Shown piece after piece: positions 10,604 to 19,946 of a stretch of 64,000 nucleotides of DNA. The stretch's first letter is position 1. Each line of letters begins with the position of its first letter. The stretch is from assembly GCA_019637335.1 (NCBI GenBank), contig JAHBVV010000029.1, positions 31,922-95,921 on the forward strand. The letters are read 5' to 3'. Source of the stretch: Candidatus Hydrogenedentota bacterium. Lineage in GTDB: Bacteria > Hydrogenedentota > Hydrogenedentia > Hydrogenedentales > JAEUWI01. The translations under genes and the position numbers were made by a program. The notes beneath the pieces are model-generated. The model ran no database searches, had not been told where the DNA came from, and saw only the letters and a program-made list of their open reading frames with translations.

Positions 10604-11499
10604 AAGGCATCTTGCTGGTGGACAAGCCGGCCGGCATGACCTCCCACGACGTGGTGGACCGCATCCGCCGGGCCGCTCGGATGCGCCGTGTGGGGCATAC
10701 GGGCACGCTCGATCCCGCCGCCACGGGGCTCCTGATTCTGTGCCTGGGACCGGCCACGCGGCTTTCCGAGCACTTCACCGCCAAGAGCAAGGTCTACGAA
10801 GGCACCATGCGGCTGGGCGTCGTCACCGATTCTTACGACCTCGATGGAGCCGTGGTGGCCGAGCACCCCGTGCCGCCGCTGGACCGCGACGCCATCCAGG
10901 CCGCCTGCGACGCCTTCACGGGCACGATTCAACAGGTGCCGCCGATGGTCAGCGCGGTGAAGGTCGGCGGGGAGCGGCTTTACAAGAAGGCGCGAAAAGG
11001 GCAGACCATCGAACGCGAGCCGCGCACGGTGAACGTGAGCGCTTTTGACGTGCTTTCCTATACCCCGCCCGACGCGGCGGTGCGTATTACCTGTTCGAGC
11101 GGGACCTACGTCCGGAGCCTGTGCCATGACGCGGGTCAGGCGCTCGGTTGCGGCGCCGCGCTTGCCTCGCTGCGACGCCTGGCCGTGGGCCAGCACCGCG
11201 TCGAGCATGCGCTGCCGATCGACGCCCTGGATTCTCCGGAGGCCGTGGAGGCGCACCTGCTCGCCATGGGTGACGCGCTCGACCTGCCGGCGGCCATTCT
11301 GGGAGAAAGCGGGCGCGCGGCCCTGGCCCATGGAAACCCCGTTTCCGCGCGCGATCTCCTGGAGGGTTGCCCGGTTCCCCAGGGGTGGGTGCAAATGAAA
11401 GACCGCGAAGGAGAACTGCTCGCGCTCGGCATCGTGGAATCTCGGGGGATGGATTCGTGGATCCACCCGAAACGCGTGTTTATTGCCGGAGCCCCCTGA
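10600..11499 (+). CDS. truB: tRNA pseudouridine-55 synthase
   Basis: Converts U55 of the tRNA T-loop to pseudouridine. The N terminus [19 protein letters not shown] (3-21) and the catalytic motif [12 protein letters not shown] with Asp38 are diagnostic. The 299-residue length fits a TruB with a C-terminal PUA-like domain (about 235-299). It starts within the stop of the preceding fusion gene (ATGA, 4-nt overlap) and is followed by ribF after 39 nt, the classical gene order. Confidence 0.96.
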   Translation: MKGILLVDKPAGMTSHDVVDRIRRAARMRRVGHTGTLDPAATGLLILCLGPATRLSEHFTAKSKVYEGTMRLGVVTDSYDLDGAVVAEHPVPPLDRDAIQAACDAFTGTIQQVPPMVSAVKVGGERLYKKARKGQTIEREPRTVNVSAFDVLSYTPPDAAVRITCSSGTYVRSLCHDAGQALGCGAALASLRRLAVGQHRVEHALPIDALDSPEAVEAHLLAMGDALDLPAAILGESGRAALAHGNPVSARDLLEGCPVPQGWVQMKDREGELLALGIVESRGMDSWIHPKRVFIAGAP

Positions 11500-11538
11500 A
11501 TCCAGGCGGCGCTCAAGACTGGAGCCGATCGAGACCCG

Positions 11539-12471
11539 ATGGAAATCATTCGCGATGTGACAACCCGCCGGAGCGCCTACCCGGGGCTCGTGTTGACCAT
11601 CGGGAGTTTTGACGGAATTCACCTGGGCCACCAGCGAATCCTGCAATCCGTAATAGAGCGCGCCCGCGCCATCGGTGGCGCCGCGGCGCTGATGAGCCTG
11701 TGGCCCCACCCCAAGGTCTTCTTCGGGCAGGGCGACCCCATTCCGTTGCTCACCGATCCCGAGCAAAAGGAAACTTTGCTCCGAGAACTCGGGATCGACG
11801 TCTACTTCATACTGCCCTTCAATGAGGCAATCGCGCGAATGGAGCCTGTGGACTTCCTGGAGTCCGTTATCCACCGGCAGTGTGGCGCGGTGCGCGTCGT
11901 GGTCGGCCATGACTTTTCCTTCGGCGCCGGCGCCCGGGGTGACTTCGACTTGCTGGCCCGTGAAGGCAAGCGGCTGGGTATAGAAGCCGAAATGGTGCCC
12001 GCCGTTGAATGTGACGGCGGTCGCGTCAGCAGCACGCGCATCCGCTCGCTGGTAGGCGAGGGCGATATGGACGCCGCCCGCCGCCTGCTCGGGCGCCCCT
12101 ATGCCGTGGCGGGCGTCGTGGAGCGCGGCCGCGGCCTGGGCAATGGCCTGGGCTACCCGACGGCGAATATCGCGCCCGCGCAGGGCTTGCTGCCTGCGCG
12201 GGGCATTTACGCCGCGCGGGCCGCCCTCAACGGAACCACCTACGACGCCGCGGTCAATGTGGGCATCGCGCCGACCCTGCCGCACGAGCAGCCGGTGCTG
12301 GAGGCCCACCTGTTGGATTTTGAAGGCGATCTCTCGGGTCGCCGGCTGGAAGTGGAACTGTGGCGCCGCATTCGCCCCGAAAAGAAATTTGATTCGGTGG
12401 ACGCCTTGAAAGAGGGCATTGGAAAAGATATAGTTACCATACGGCAGTATTTCGCGGCTTCGCCGGCATAG
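11539..12471 (+). CDS. ribF: Bifunctional riboflavin kinase/FAD synthetase
   Basis: Phosphorylates riboflavin to FMN and adenylylates FMN to FAD. The N-terminal nucleotidyltransferase domain has GSFDGIHLGHQR (22-33) and VVGHDFSFGAGARGD. The C-terminal riboflavin kinase domain starts around residue 190 (GRPYAVAGVVERGRGLGNGLGYPTANI). Its 310 residues match the family. It is the last gene of the rimP operon. The following 141 nt (12472-12612) hold no gene and I see no clear terminator there. Confidence 0.95.
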   Translation: MEIIRDVTTRRSAYPGLVLTIGSFDGIHLGHQRILQSVIERARAIGGAAALMSLWPHPKVFFGQGDPIPLLTDPEQKETLLRELGIDVYFILPFNEAIARMEPVDFLESVIHRQCGAVRVVVGHDFSFGAGARGDFDLLAREGKRLGIEAEMVPAVECDGGRVSSTRIRSLVGEGDMDAARRLLGRPYAVAGVVERGRGLGNGLGYPTANIAPAQGLLPARGIYAARAALNGTTYDAAVNVGIAPTLPHEQPVLEAHLLDFEGDLSGRRLEVELWRRIRPEKKFDSVDALKEGIGKDIVTIRQYFAASPA

Positions 12472-12612
12472 CGGATCGAAATCTCGAGACGCGGCCGGTC
12501 GCCTGATCGATACAGATCGGCGCCGCCTGCAACCTCAGGGCCGCGGCTGCGGTCTTATACGGTAGCCCGACATCCGGCATCGTCCCGGACTGGAACTAAA
12601 GTACGTTCTCCC

Positions 12613-14484
12613 ATGGTTGACCATCTTCGGCTGACCCGTGTTCAGCCCCGCAAAACTCGAAAACTTCGTCCGGCCGCCCGCTGCGCGCTGGCCGTGGCGC
12701 TATGTCTGCTCCCCGCGTGCTCAACCACCCAGTACAAGGACCGGGCGGACCGCGAAGTCTACGGCATCATCGGCGAAAAAACACCCGCCGTCGCCGGAAT
12801 GACACCGTCATTTTCCATCGACGCGGACCCGGAAGCGGGCCGGCTGGACCATCTGCCCGTCGTCACCGTGATGGAACCCGCCCTGGGCGACACGGAAGCG
12901 TCCGCGCACGACGCCACGGTGCTTTCCCTGGAGCAGGCGCTGTTCATCGCTTTCACCAACAGCCGCACCCACCAGAACCGGAAGGAAGTGCTTTATCTGC
13001 AGGCGCTATCCCTCACCCTGGATCGCCACCGCTACACCCCAATCTTTTCGGCGGGCGCGAGCGGCGATTACGCGCGGAGCGTCTCCAATACCCTTGAACC
13101 GACTGAGTTTTCCCGGTCTCTGGAATTTACCAGAGAGTTCATACGGGACATTGAGGCGGTCACCGGAACCCCGGCGGACCTCCTGAACGCCTACGCGGCC
13201 GTGGTCGAGGCGGCGGGCGAGGTCGCCGGTGTCACCGGCGTCGAGCCGGGGTACGCCAGCGAGCGCTCCGTGTCGGGACAGACCGGGGCGGGCGTCGACT
13301 GGCTGCTCAAGGGCGGCGGACGAATCGGACTGGCGATTACGTCCAACTTCTTGAAGTTCCTGTCGGGCGATCACGCAAGCCTGACTTCATCCGTGTTGAC
13401 CGGTTCAATCAACCAGCCCCTCCTTCGTGGCGCGGGGTCGCTGGCCGCCGCCGAACGCCTGACACAGGCCGAGCGCGACGTGCTGTATGGGATTCGAAGC
13501 TTCGCGCGATTCCGCCAGGAGTTCGCGGTTCAGGTTTGTTCCGCGTACTACGGGGTGCTCCAGGACTTGGACGCGGTGCGAAACAATTACAACAGTTACC
13601 AGAACTTCCTGCGGAACACGGAGCGGGAACGCGATTTCGCGCTGGAGGGTCGTAGCACCCCCGCAAGCGTGGGACGCCAGGAAGCGGCCGCCCTGAACGC
13701 GGAGAACCGCTGGGTGAATTCCGCGCGCAGCTACCAGGAGCGGCTCGACGAGTTCAAAATCCTGCTGGGTCTCCCGACGAGTGCGTCTATTGTGCTGGAC
13801 AGCGCCGAACTGGACGATCTGCGATCCACCGGCCTCAAGCATCCCTCCATTGTCGTGGATGACGCCGTGCAGGTCGCTTTCGCCGCGCGCCTCGATCTGG
13901 ACACCGAGCGGGACCGCCTGGAAGACGCCGGGCGCATCGTCGAAGTCGCGGCGAATTCCCTCCTGCCCGACGTGGATCTCGTCGCCGGCGCCAGCGTGCG
14001 CACCGCCGGCGACGACAATTTCCAGCGGCTGGATTTTCGCCGCGCCAACTGGAACGCGGGCCTGGATGTCGATCTCCCGCTGAACCGAAAGGCCGAGCGC
14101 AACGCGTATCGCGGCGCCCTGATCGCCCTCGAACGATCCCGGCGGGACTTGAGCCTCGCGGAAGATTCCATCGCGCTCGACGTCCGCAGCGCCTGGCGAA
14201 ACCTGGAATCCGCGCGCCGGAACTACCTGGTCGCGGAGAAGAGTGTCGAATTGAACCTGCGCCGCGTGGAGGAGCAGGAATTGCTTGCCGATCTGGGCCG
14301 CGGATCGGCGCTGGATCAGGTCGATGCGCAGAATAACCTGACGGAGTCCCAGAACCAGCTGACGGCCTCGCTGATAAGCCATACCCTGGCCCGGCTGCGA
14401 TTCTGGCTTGACATGGGTATACTCTATATCAAGGACAATGGCCAATGGGAGGAAGTCTCCGATGACTACCAGCAACAAACCTGA
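12613..14484 (+). CDS. TolC-family outer-membrane efflux lipoprotein
   Basis: Outer-membrane channel component of a tripartite efflux or secretion system. A basic N terminus, a hydrophobic stretch and the lipobox LLPAC with Cys36 predict a lipoprotein. The remainder is a long alpha-helical protein with the two TolC/OEP repeats: SLEQALFIAFTNSR opens the first; a Ser/Thr-rich barrel segment (LTSSVLTGSINQPLLRG) sits mid-protein; the second half ends with LADLGRGSALDQVDAQNNLTESQNQL, the typical helix before the last strand. At 623 residues it is longer than TolC (about 490). It overlaps the adaptor gene by 23 nt. Confidence 0.85.
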   Translation: MVDHLRLTRVQPRKTRKLRPAARCALAVALCLLPACSTTQYKDRADREVYGIIGEKTPAVAGMTPSFSIDADPEAGRLDHLPVVTVMEPALGDTEASAHDATVLSLEQALFIAFTNSRTHQNRKEVLYLQALSLTLDRHRYTPIFSAGASGDYARSVSNTLEPTEFSRSLEFTREFIRDIEAVTGTPADLLNAYAAVVEAAGEVAGVTGVEPGYASERSVSGQTGAGVDWLLKGGGRIGLAITSNFLKFLSGDHASLTSSVLTGSINQPLLRGAGSLAAAERLTQAERDVLYGIRSFARFRQEFAVQVCSAYYGVLQDLDAVRNNYNSYQNFLRNTERERDFALEGRSTPASVGRQEAAALNAENRWVNSARSYQERLDEFKILLGLPTSASIVLDSAELDDLRSTGLKHPSIVVDDAVQVAFAARLDLDTERDRLEDAGRIVEVAANSLLPDVDLVAGASVRTAGDDNFQRLDFRRANWNAGLDVDLPLNRKAERNAYRGALIALERSRRDLSLAEDSIALDVRSAWRNLESARRNYLVAEKSVELNLRRVEEQELLADLGRGSALDQVDAQNNLTESQNQLTASLISHTLARLRFWLDMGILYIKDNGQWEEVSDDYQQQT

Positions 14485-16288
14485 GCTCGTGAAGGCCGCG
14501 AAACGCCGGGTCACCTGGCCGGTGCGCGCGGGCCTGGCCCTGCTGGCGGCGGTGGCGATCATTGTCGTTTACCGGACCATCGGCGGGGGCGAGGCGCCGG
14601 TAACCCGCGGAACCACCTTCAAGGCGGTCAAGGGCGACCTGGAAATCACCGTGGTCGAGGGCGGCAGCGTCGAGGCCCGGGAATCGCAGCAACTCAAGTC
14701 CGAAGTGCAGGGCGTGACGAAAATCCTGTACATCGTTGAAGAGGGGTACCTGGTGACGCCCCAGGACGTGGCCGAGGGGAAAGTCCTGGTGGAACTCGAT
14801 TCCAAAGACCTCCTGGACCGCCTGACCGAGCAGGAACTCCAATACCAGAACGCCCTGGCGAGCTTCACCGAAGCGCGGGAGGAGTACGGGATCCAGATCA
14901 ACCAGAACCAGAGCGACGTGAAGACCGCCGAACTGGCCAGCAAGTTCGCCCTGATGGATCTGAAGAAGTTCCTCGGAGACGCCACCGCCACGGATATTGC
15001 GCGCCGCGTCGTGGAGAACGTCGCCGCGAGTGACCTCGCCGCGGCGGCCGGCAGCGAGCGGGAGCCCGACCCCGAATCCGGCGATGCGGAAGAGATCCGC
15101 GAAGCCGTGGCCTCGGTCATCCGCGATCCGGAAACTGGAAAGATTGCGATGGAGAGCACCGTTGCCGAGACGGCGCCCATCGACTTCGGGAACATTGCCC
15201 GCCTGGAGAGTCTCGGCGATGGCGAGGCCCGCCAGGCCATGCGCAAGCTGGAAGACGACGTCGTGCTGGCGGAAGAGGACGTCGGCCTGGCCGAATCGCG
15301 CCTCTCGGGCACCCAGCGGCTGTTCGAGAAGGATTTCGTGACGAAGATCGACCTGGAAAACGACCAGCTCGCCCTGAAGCGCAAGTCCATTAACATGGAA
15401 TCCGCCAAGACCGACATGGACCTCTACGTGAAGTACGAGTTCCCGAAGCAGGCGGAAAAGCTCGTTTCGGACTATGAAGAGTCCCTCCGCAAGCTGCAGC
15501 GCGCGCGAAAGCTCGCCGTGTCCAAACTGGCCCAGGCCGAGGCGAAGCTGAATTCGGCCCAGGCCCGTTTCGAACTCCAGAGCCGCAAGCGCAACGAGCT
15601 CTCGGAACAGGTCGAAAAGTGCGTCATCCGCGCGACGAGGCCCGGCCTGGTTGTTTATGGCGAGGGGAATCGAAGCTATTACCGCGACAACGACCGCATC
15701 GAGGAAGGCGCGCAGATCCGCGAGCGCCAGGTCATCATCACCATACCGGACACGACCCAGATGACGGTGGACGTGAAGGTGCACGAATCCTACGTGAAGA
15801 GAGTCATGCGCGGCCAGAAGGCCCGGGTAACGGTGGACGCCTTCCCGGATATCAAGCTCACGGGCGAGGTGCTTCGCATCGCCGTGCTGCCGGATTCCCA
15901 GAACCGCTGGATGAATCCGGATCTCAAGGTCTACTCCACCTCGATCCTCATTGACGGCCACCACGAGTGGCTCAAGCCGGGCATGAGCGCCGAAGCCCAG
16001 ATCGTCATCGATGTCCTGAAGGACGTGGTTCAGGTTCCCCTTCAGGCGGTATTCCAGGAGGGCAGGGAGTCCGTGGTTTATGTGGCGGACGGCGGCCTGA
16101 AACGCCGCGTTGTCGAGACCGGATCCTTTGACACCACCTACATTGAAATCAAATCGGGCCTCGAACCCGGCGAGATTGTGGCGCTGCGCGCGCCAAACGC
16201 GCCAAAGTCCGGCGATGCCAACGACAAGAACCCGGAGACCGTGATATCACCCCCGGGCGAGGCCGCGCCGGCCGCCGAGGCGACTTAA
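14462..16288 (+). CDS. HlyD/MacA-type periplasmic adaptor (large)
   Basis: Membrane-fusion protein expected to link the inner-membrane transporter to the TolC-like channel. I start at ATG 14462, which follows GGGAGGAAG at 14447-14455; this gives 608 residues. One membrane helix is at about 21-39 (RAGLALLAAVAIIVVYRTI). The lipoyl-like domain begins near 50-110 (VEARESQQLKSEVQGVTKI). A very long coiled-coil hairpin region (about 110-385) is interrupted by an acidic linker near 190-250, then come the beta-barrel (QMTVDVKVHESYVKRVMRGQ) and a C-terminal RND-type domain. Typical MacA is about 370 residues, so the hairpin is unusually extended. Confidence 0.85.
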   Translation: MTTSNKPELVKAAKRRVTWPVRAGLALLAAVAIIVVYRTIGGGEAPVTRGTTFKAVKGDLEITVVEGGSVEARESQQLKSEVQGVTKILYIVEEGYLVTPQDVAEGKVLVELDSKDLLDRLTEQELQYQNALASFTEAREEYGIQINQNQSDVKTAELASKFALMDLKKFLGDATATDIARRVVENVAASDLAAAAGSEREPDPESGDAEEIREAVASVIRDPETGKIAMESTVAETAPIDFGNIARLESLGDGEARQAMRKLEDDVVLAEEDVGLAESRLSGTQRLFEKDFVTKIDLENDQLALKRKSINMESAKTDMDLYVKYEFPKQAEKLVSDYEESLRKLQRARKLAVSKLAQAEAKLNSAQARFELQSRKRNELSEQVEKCVIRATRPGLVVYGEGNRSYYRDNDRIEEGAQIRERQVIITIPDTTQMTVDVKVHESYVKRVMRGQKARVTVDAFPDIKLTGEVLRIAVLPDSQNRWMNPDLKVYSTSILIDGHHEWLKPGMSAEAQIVIDVLKDVVQVPLQAVFQEGRESVVYVADGGLKRRVVETGSFDTTYIEIKSGLEPGEIVALRAPNAPKSGDANDKNPETVISPPGEAAPAAEAT

Positions 16289-16989
16289 TGCCCGCGGTCG
16301 CGACGACGAGCATCGCCCGCTTCGAGAGTGTCCGCAAGACGTACCACATGGGCACGCAGACGCTGGATGCGCTCGGCGGGATCAGCCTGGACATCCTGGA
16401 GGGCGAATACGTGGCCATTATGGGGCCGTCCGGCTGCGGCAAGTCCACCATGCTCAATATCCTGGGCTGCCTGGACCGGCCGAGTTCCGGCCATTACATC
16501 CTGGGCGACGTGGACGTATCCAAGATGCAGGACGACGATCTCTCCGAGATCCGCGGCAGCCGCCTGGGCTTCATTTTTCAGTCCTACAACCTGATTCAGC
16601 AGTTGACGGTCGTCGAGAATATCGAGGTGCCGCTGTATTACCAGGGCATCCCCGAGGAGATATGCCGCGAGATCGCGGTCGAAATGGCGCAGCGGGTGGG
16701 CCTGGGCCACCGGCTCGATCACAAGCCGTTCGAGCTCTCCGGCGGCCAGCAGCAGCGCGTCGGGATCGCCCGCGCCCTGGTGAACGACCCCATCGTCCTG
16801 CTGGCGGACGAGCCGACCGGCAACCTCGATTCCCGGTCCGGGGCGGAAATCCTGACCCTGTTCGACGAACTCCACCAGCAGGGCAAGACGATCATCATGG
16901 TGACCCACGACGATGAAATCGGCAACCGGTCGCAGCGGGTGATCCGCCTGCGCGACGGCCTGGTGGAAAAGGATATCCGCAATGGATAG
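16288..16989 (+). CDS. MacB/LolD-type ABC transporter ATP-binding protein
   Basis: ATPase of the MacB-like exporter; cytoplasmic face of the inner membrane. Walker A GPSGCGKS (46-53), Q-loop FQSYNL (97-102), signature LSGGQQQR (150-157), Walker B VLLADEPT (170-177) and the H-loop MVTHD near 209 are all intact. The 233 residues are typical of this separate-subunit form. It starts in the adaptor's stop codon (TAATG) and overlaps the permease by 8 nt, so the operon is translationally coupled. Confidence 0.93.
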   Translation: MPAVATTSIARFESVRKTYHMGTQTLDALGGISLDILEGEYVAIMGPSGCGKSTMLNILGCLDRPSSGHYILGDVDVSKMQDDDLSEIRGSRLGFIFQSYNLIQQLTVVENIEVPLYYQGIPEEICREIAVEMAQRVGLGHRLDHKPFELSGGQQQRVGIARALVNDPIVLLADEPTGNLDSRSGAEILTLFDELHQQGKTIIMVTHDDEIGNRSQRVIRLRDGLVEKDIRNG

Positions 16990-18310
16990 CCGCCTCGCCG
17001 GACGATACAGCACCAGCCCGCTGGCGCCCGCGCGGCTCAAGCGCACCATTATCCTTGGCTTCAAGAGCCTGTGGCTGCACCGCTTGCGCTCGCTGCTCAC
17101 CGTGCTGGGCATCGTGTTCGGCGTCTGCTCGGTGATTGCGATGCTCGCCGTCGGCGAAGGGGCCAGCTTCGAGGCCCAGGAGCAGATCCGGCGTCTCGGC
17201 AGCAACAACATCATCTTGAAGAGCGTCAAGCCGCCGGATACCGGAAGCACCAGCTCCGAGCAGAGCTACGTCATCGAGTACGGGCTCACCTACAATGATC
17301 TCGAGCGGATTCGCGGCACCATACCCGGCGTTTCCGTTATCGTGCCCAATCGCGTGATACGCAAGCGGGTGTGGAATGCGACGAACCGCGCCGATGCCGA
17401 GGTCGTCGGGACCGTCCCCTGGTTCCCCGAGATGCGCCGCCTGAACATACTGGAGGGCCGCTTCTTCTCGGATCTGGAAATGGAGACCAAAAAGAACGTG
17501 TGCGTCCTGAGCGCGTCCGTCGCGCCAGCGCTCTTCCCGTTCGAAAACCCGATTGGCGGCCGCGTCCGCATCGACAGTGATTACTACCAGGTAATCGGGG
17601 TCACGGACGTCGAATCGACCCGCCCCGGGCTCGCCAAGAACGAGGGAAGCCGCGCGGCGGATTCCAGCAGCACCGACCGCATCTATATTCCGCTCAAGAC
17701 CGCCCGCGCGCGCTTTGGCGAGGTGCTCCGCACCCGGAGCAGCGGCAGCTTCAACAATGAAAAGGTTGAGCTGCACGAGGCCACAATCCAGGTCCACGAT
17801 CAGAACGACGTGGAGGAGACCGCGCTCATCATTGGGGACATCCTCGGGCGGTATCACAAGAAAAAGGATTTCGAAATCGAGGTGCCGCTCGAATTGCTTC
17901 GTTCCGCGGAGGAGACGGCCCGAACCTTCAACATCCTGCTCGGGTCTATCGCCGCGATCTCGCTGCTGGTGGGCGGCATCGGCATCATGAACATCATGCT
18001 CGCGAGCGTGACCGAACGCACGCGGGAAATCGGCATCCGGCGCGCGCTCGGCGCAAAACACCGCGACATCATCACCCAGTTCCTGATAGAAACCGTCCTG
18101 CTTTCCGCCACCGGCGGCGCGCTCGGCGTGCTGTTTGGCGTGACCCTCCCGATTGCTATCGGCTTTTTTACCGATATGCGCACCATCGTGACCCCGGACG
18201 GCCCGATCCTGGCCTTCAGCATATCCGCAATTGTCGGCATCATCTTCGGCATCTACCCGGCCGTCCGCGCGGCCACGATGGACCCCGTGGAGGCGCTGCG
18301 TCACGAGTAG
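16982..18310 (+). CDS. MacB/FtsX-type ABC transporter permease
   Basis: Inner-membrane permease of the efflux operon. The first membrane helix is at about 33-55 (LRSLLTVLGIVFGVCSVIAML), then a large periplasmic MacB-PCD domain (about 60-310), then the FtsX domain with three helices (about 318-440) carrying GGIGIMNIMLASVTERTREIGIRRALGA, the classic MacB motif. Its 442 residues fit. With separate ATPase and permease genes, an adaptor and a TolC-like channel, this is a complete MacAB-TolC-like system whose substrate I cannot tell. It converges with the next gene 3 nt away. Confidence 0.92.
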   Translation: MDSRLAGRYSTSPLAPARLKRTIILGFKSLWLHRLRSLLTVLGIVFGVCSVIAMLAVGEGASFEAQEQIRRLGSNNIILKSVKPPDTGSTSSEQSYVIEYGLTYNDLERIRGTIPGVSVIVPNRVIRKRVWNATNRADAEVVGTVPWFPEMRRLNILEGRFFSDLEMETKKNVCVLSASVAPALFPFENPIGGRVRIDSDYYQVIGVTDVESTRPGLAKNEGSRAADSSSTDRIYIPLKTARARFGEVLRTRSSGSFNNEKVELHEATIQVHDQNDVEETALIIGDILGRYHKKKDFEIEVPLELLRSAEETARTFNILLGSIAAISLLVGGIGIMNIMLASVTERTREIGIRRALGAKHRDIITQFLIETVLLSATGGALGVLFGVTLPIAIGFFTDMRTIVTPDGPILAFSISAIVGIIFGIYPAVRAATMDPVEALRHE

Positions 18311-18313
18311 CCC

Positions 18314-19777
18314 TCAGGCGTCCGCACCAGTCTCGTCACCGCCGTCCTCCACACGCCGGATCGTCAGGTTCATCAACGCCAGCGCGATCCCCACCACGGG
18401 GCAGAGCAGGTTGAAGAAGCACCAGGGCAGGTAGGCCCAGGCGCCGACGCCCAACACCGTGGCCGCGAAGGCGCCGCAGGTATTCCACGGTACGAGCACC
18501 GAGGTGACCGTGCCGCCATCCTCAAGCGCCCGGGAGAGATTCTGCGGCGCGAGCCCGCGCGCCGCGTAGCTCTCGCGAAACATCCGGCCCGGCACCAGGA
18601 TGGAGAGATACTGCTCCGAGGCGGTGATATTGAACAGCATGCACGTGCCGATGGTCGCGGCGATCAGGCTCCCGGCCCCGCGCACCAGCCGCAGTATGCC
18701 CGAGGCCAGCGCGTGCAGCATCCCCGTCGCCTCCATCACGCCGCCGAAGACCATGGCCATCAGGATGAGGAAGATGGTGTTGAGCATGCTCGCCATGCCG
18801 CCCTTATTGAACAGATCATCGATCATGGGGTCGCCCGTGGCGCTCTGGAATCCGGATACGGCGGTGTTGAGCAGCGTGGCGTAGGCCTGGGAAAGGCCGG
18901 CATCGCTATCCGGGAACAGGAGGTGTCGCTGGAACAGCAAGGCTTCGCCCGCGCCGAGGAACAATCCGGCGATCAGCGATGGGAGCGCGGGCATTCTCAG
19001 CACGATCAGCGCCAGCACGGCGGCGGGCGCGATCAAGGTGTGTGGGCCAATGTGAAACGATGCCTCGATCACGTCCAACGCACCGCGTATCTGGTCCGCT
19101 TCGCGCGCATCGCCGCCATACCAGGCTCCGGCAATCGCAAAACCGATCAGGGCGAGTGCGTACGCCGGTACCGTGCTGTAGAGCAGATGCCGCACATGGG
19201 TGAACAAGTCAGTGCCGGAAACTGCGGGCGCCAGATTCGTCGTGTCGGAAAGCGGGGAGAGCTTGTCGCCGAAATAGGCGCCGGAGATCACCGCGCCCGC
19301 GACCACGGGGAGGGGGTAGCCCAGGGCCTGGCCCGCGGCCATCAGGGCGACGCCCAGCGTGCCCATGGTGGACCAGCTGCTTCCGATGGCGACCGAGACC
19401 AGCGAACACGACAGGCAGGCCGCCAGCGGAAAGAGCGACGGCCGGATCAGCGTGATCGCGTAATACACGAGCGTCGGCACGATACCCGCCAGGATCCACA
19501 GCCCGATCAGCCCGCCCACGCAAAGCAGGATCAGATTGGCCTGCATGGAAAGTCCAATGGAGTGGAGCGCGCCGCGCTCGAGGGACGCGTAGGGAATCCG
19601 CAGCACCGTGCGCCCGATCAGCCCGCAGAAAAGCGCCGCCGCCAGCAGGGCGATCTGGTTTGGACCCAGCGTCGCGCTATCGCCAAACACGGCGACGTTG
19701 ATAGCCAGGAGCGTCACCAGCACCGCGAGCGGCGCCAGGGAGAGCGGAAGGGAAGGCGTCTTCGTGGGGGCTTGCAT
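18314..19777 (-). CDS. nhaC: NhaC-family Na+/H+ antiporter
   Basis: Polytopic inner-membrane antiporter exchanging Na+ for H+ (or related organic-ion exchange in some homologues). I start at the ATG at 19777, preceded by GGAG with six-base spacing; the frame stays open further upstream but without a good start. The 487-residue product has about 11-12 hydrophobic segments and the NhaC hallmark GAYFGDKLSPLSDTTNLA with VSGTDLFTHVRHL after it. The C-terminal half repeats the fold (ITASEQYLSILVPGRMF). The gene stands alone between convergent and divergent neighbours, so the ion specificity is only from the family. Confidence 0.88.
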   Translation of the reverse strand: MQAPTKTPSLPLSLAPLAVLVTLLAINVAVFGDSATLGPNQIALLAAALFCGLIGRTVLRIPYASLERGALHSIGLSMQANLILLCVGGLIGLWILAGIVPTLVYYAITLIRPSLFPLAACLSCSLVSVAIGSSWSTMGTLGVALMAAGQALGYPLPVVAGAVISGAYFGDKLSPLSDTTNLAPAVSGTDLFTHVRHLLYSTVPAYALALIGFAIAGAWYGGDAREADQIRGALDVIEASFHIGPHTLIAPAAVLALIVLRMPALPSLIAGLFLGAGEALLFQRHLLFPDSDAGLSQAYATLLNTAVSGFQSATGDPMIDDLFNKGGMASMLNTIFLILMAMVFGGVMEATGMLHALASGILRLVRGAGSLIAATIGTCMLFNITASEQYLSILVPGRMFRESYAARGLAPQNLSRALEDGGTVTSVLVPWNTCGAFAATVLGVGAWAYLPWCFFNLLCPVVGIALALMNLTIRRVEDGGDETGADA

Positions 19778-19860
19778 GAGAACTCCGCGGGTTGTGGCCG
19801 AACTGCGTGCGCTATCGTAGGCGAACGGCGAATCCCCGTCAAGCCCCGGCGGGCGCGTTC

Positions 19861-19891
19861 TTGACGCACGCGCCTCCATTTTTGGTACGCT
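19861..19891 (+). promoter_or_regulatory. Possible promoter of the alpha/beta hydrolase gene
   Basis: TTGACG (19861-19866) and TACGCT (19886-19891) are 19 nt apart in the divergent gap between nhaC and the hydrolase gene. The -35 is good and the spacer is slightly long. Confidence 0.35.
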
Positions 19892-19946
19892 CCTGAATAC
19901 AGTAGTGTTCAATCCCATCCTTCCAACCGAGAGAGGCCGTGTCGTC

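Noticed and set aside
18713..19864. A 383-codon plus-strand frame
   Set aside because: It is antisense to the nhaC-type antiporter, is Arg/Gln/Gly-rich with no family signature, and has no start context.
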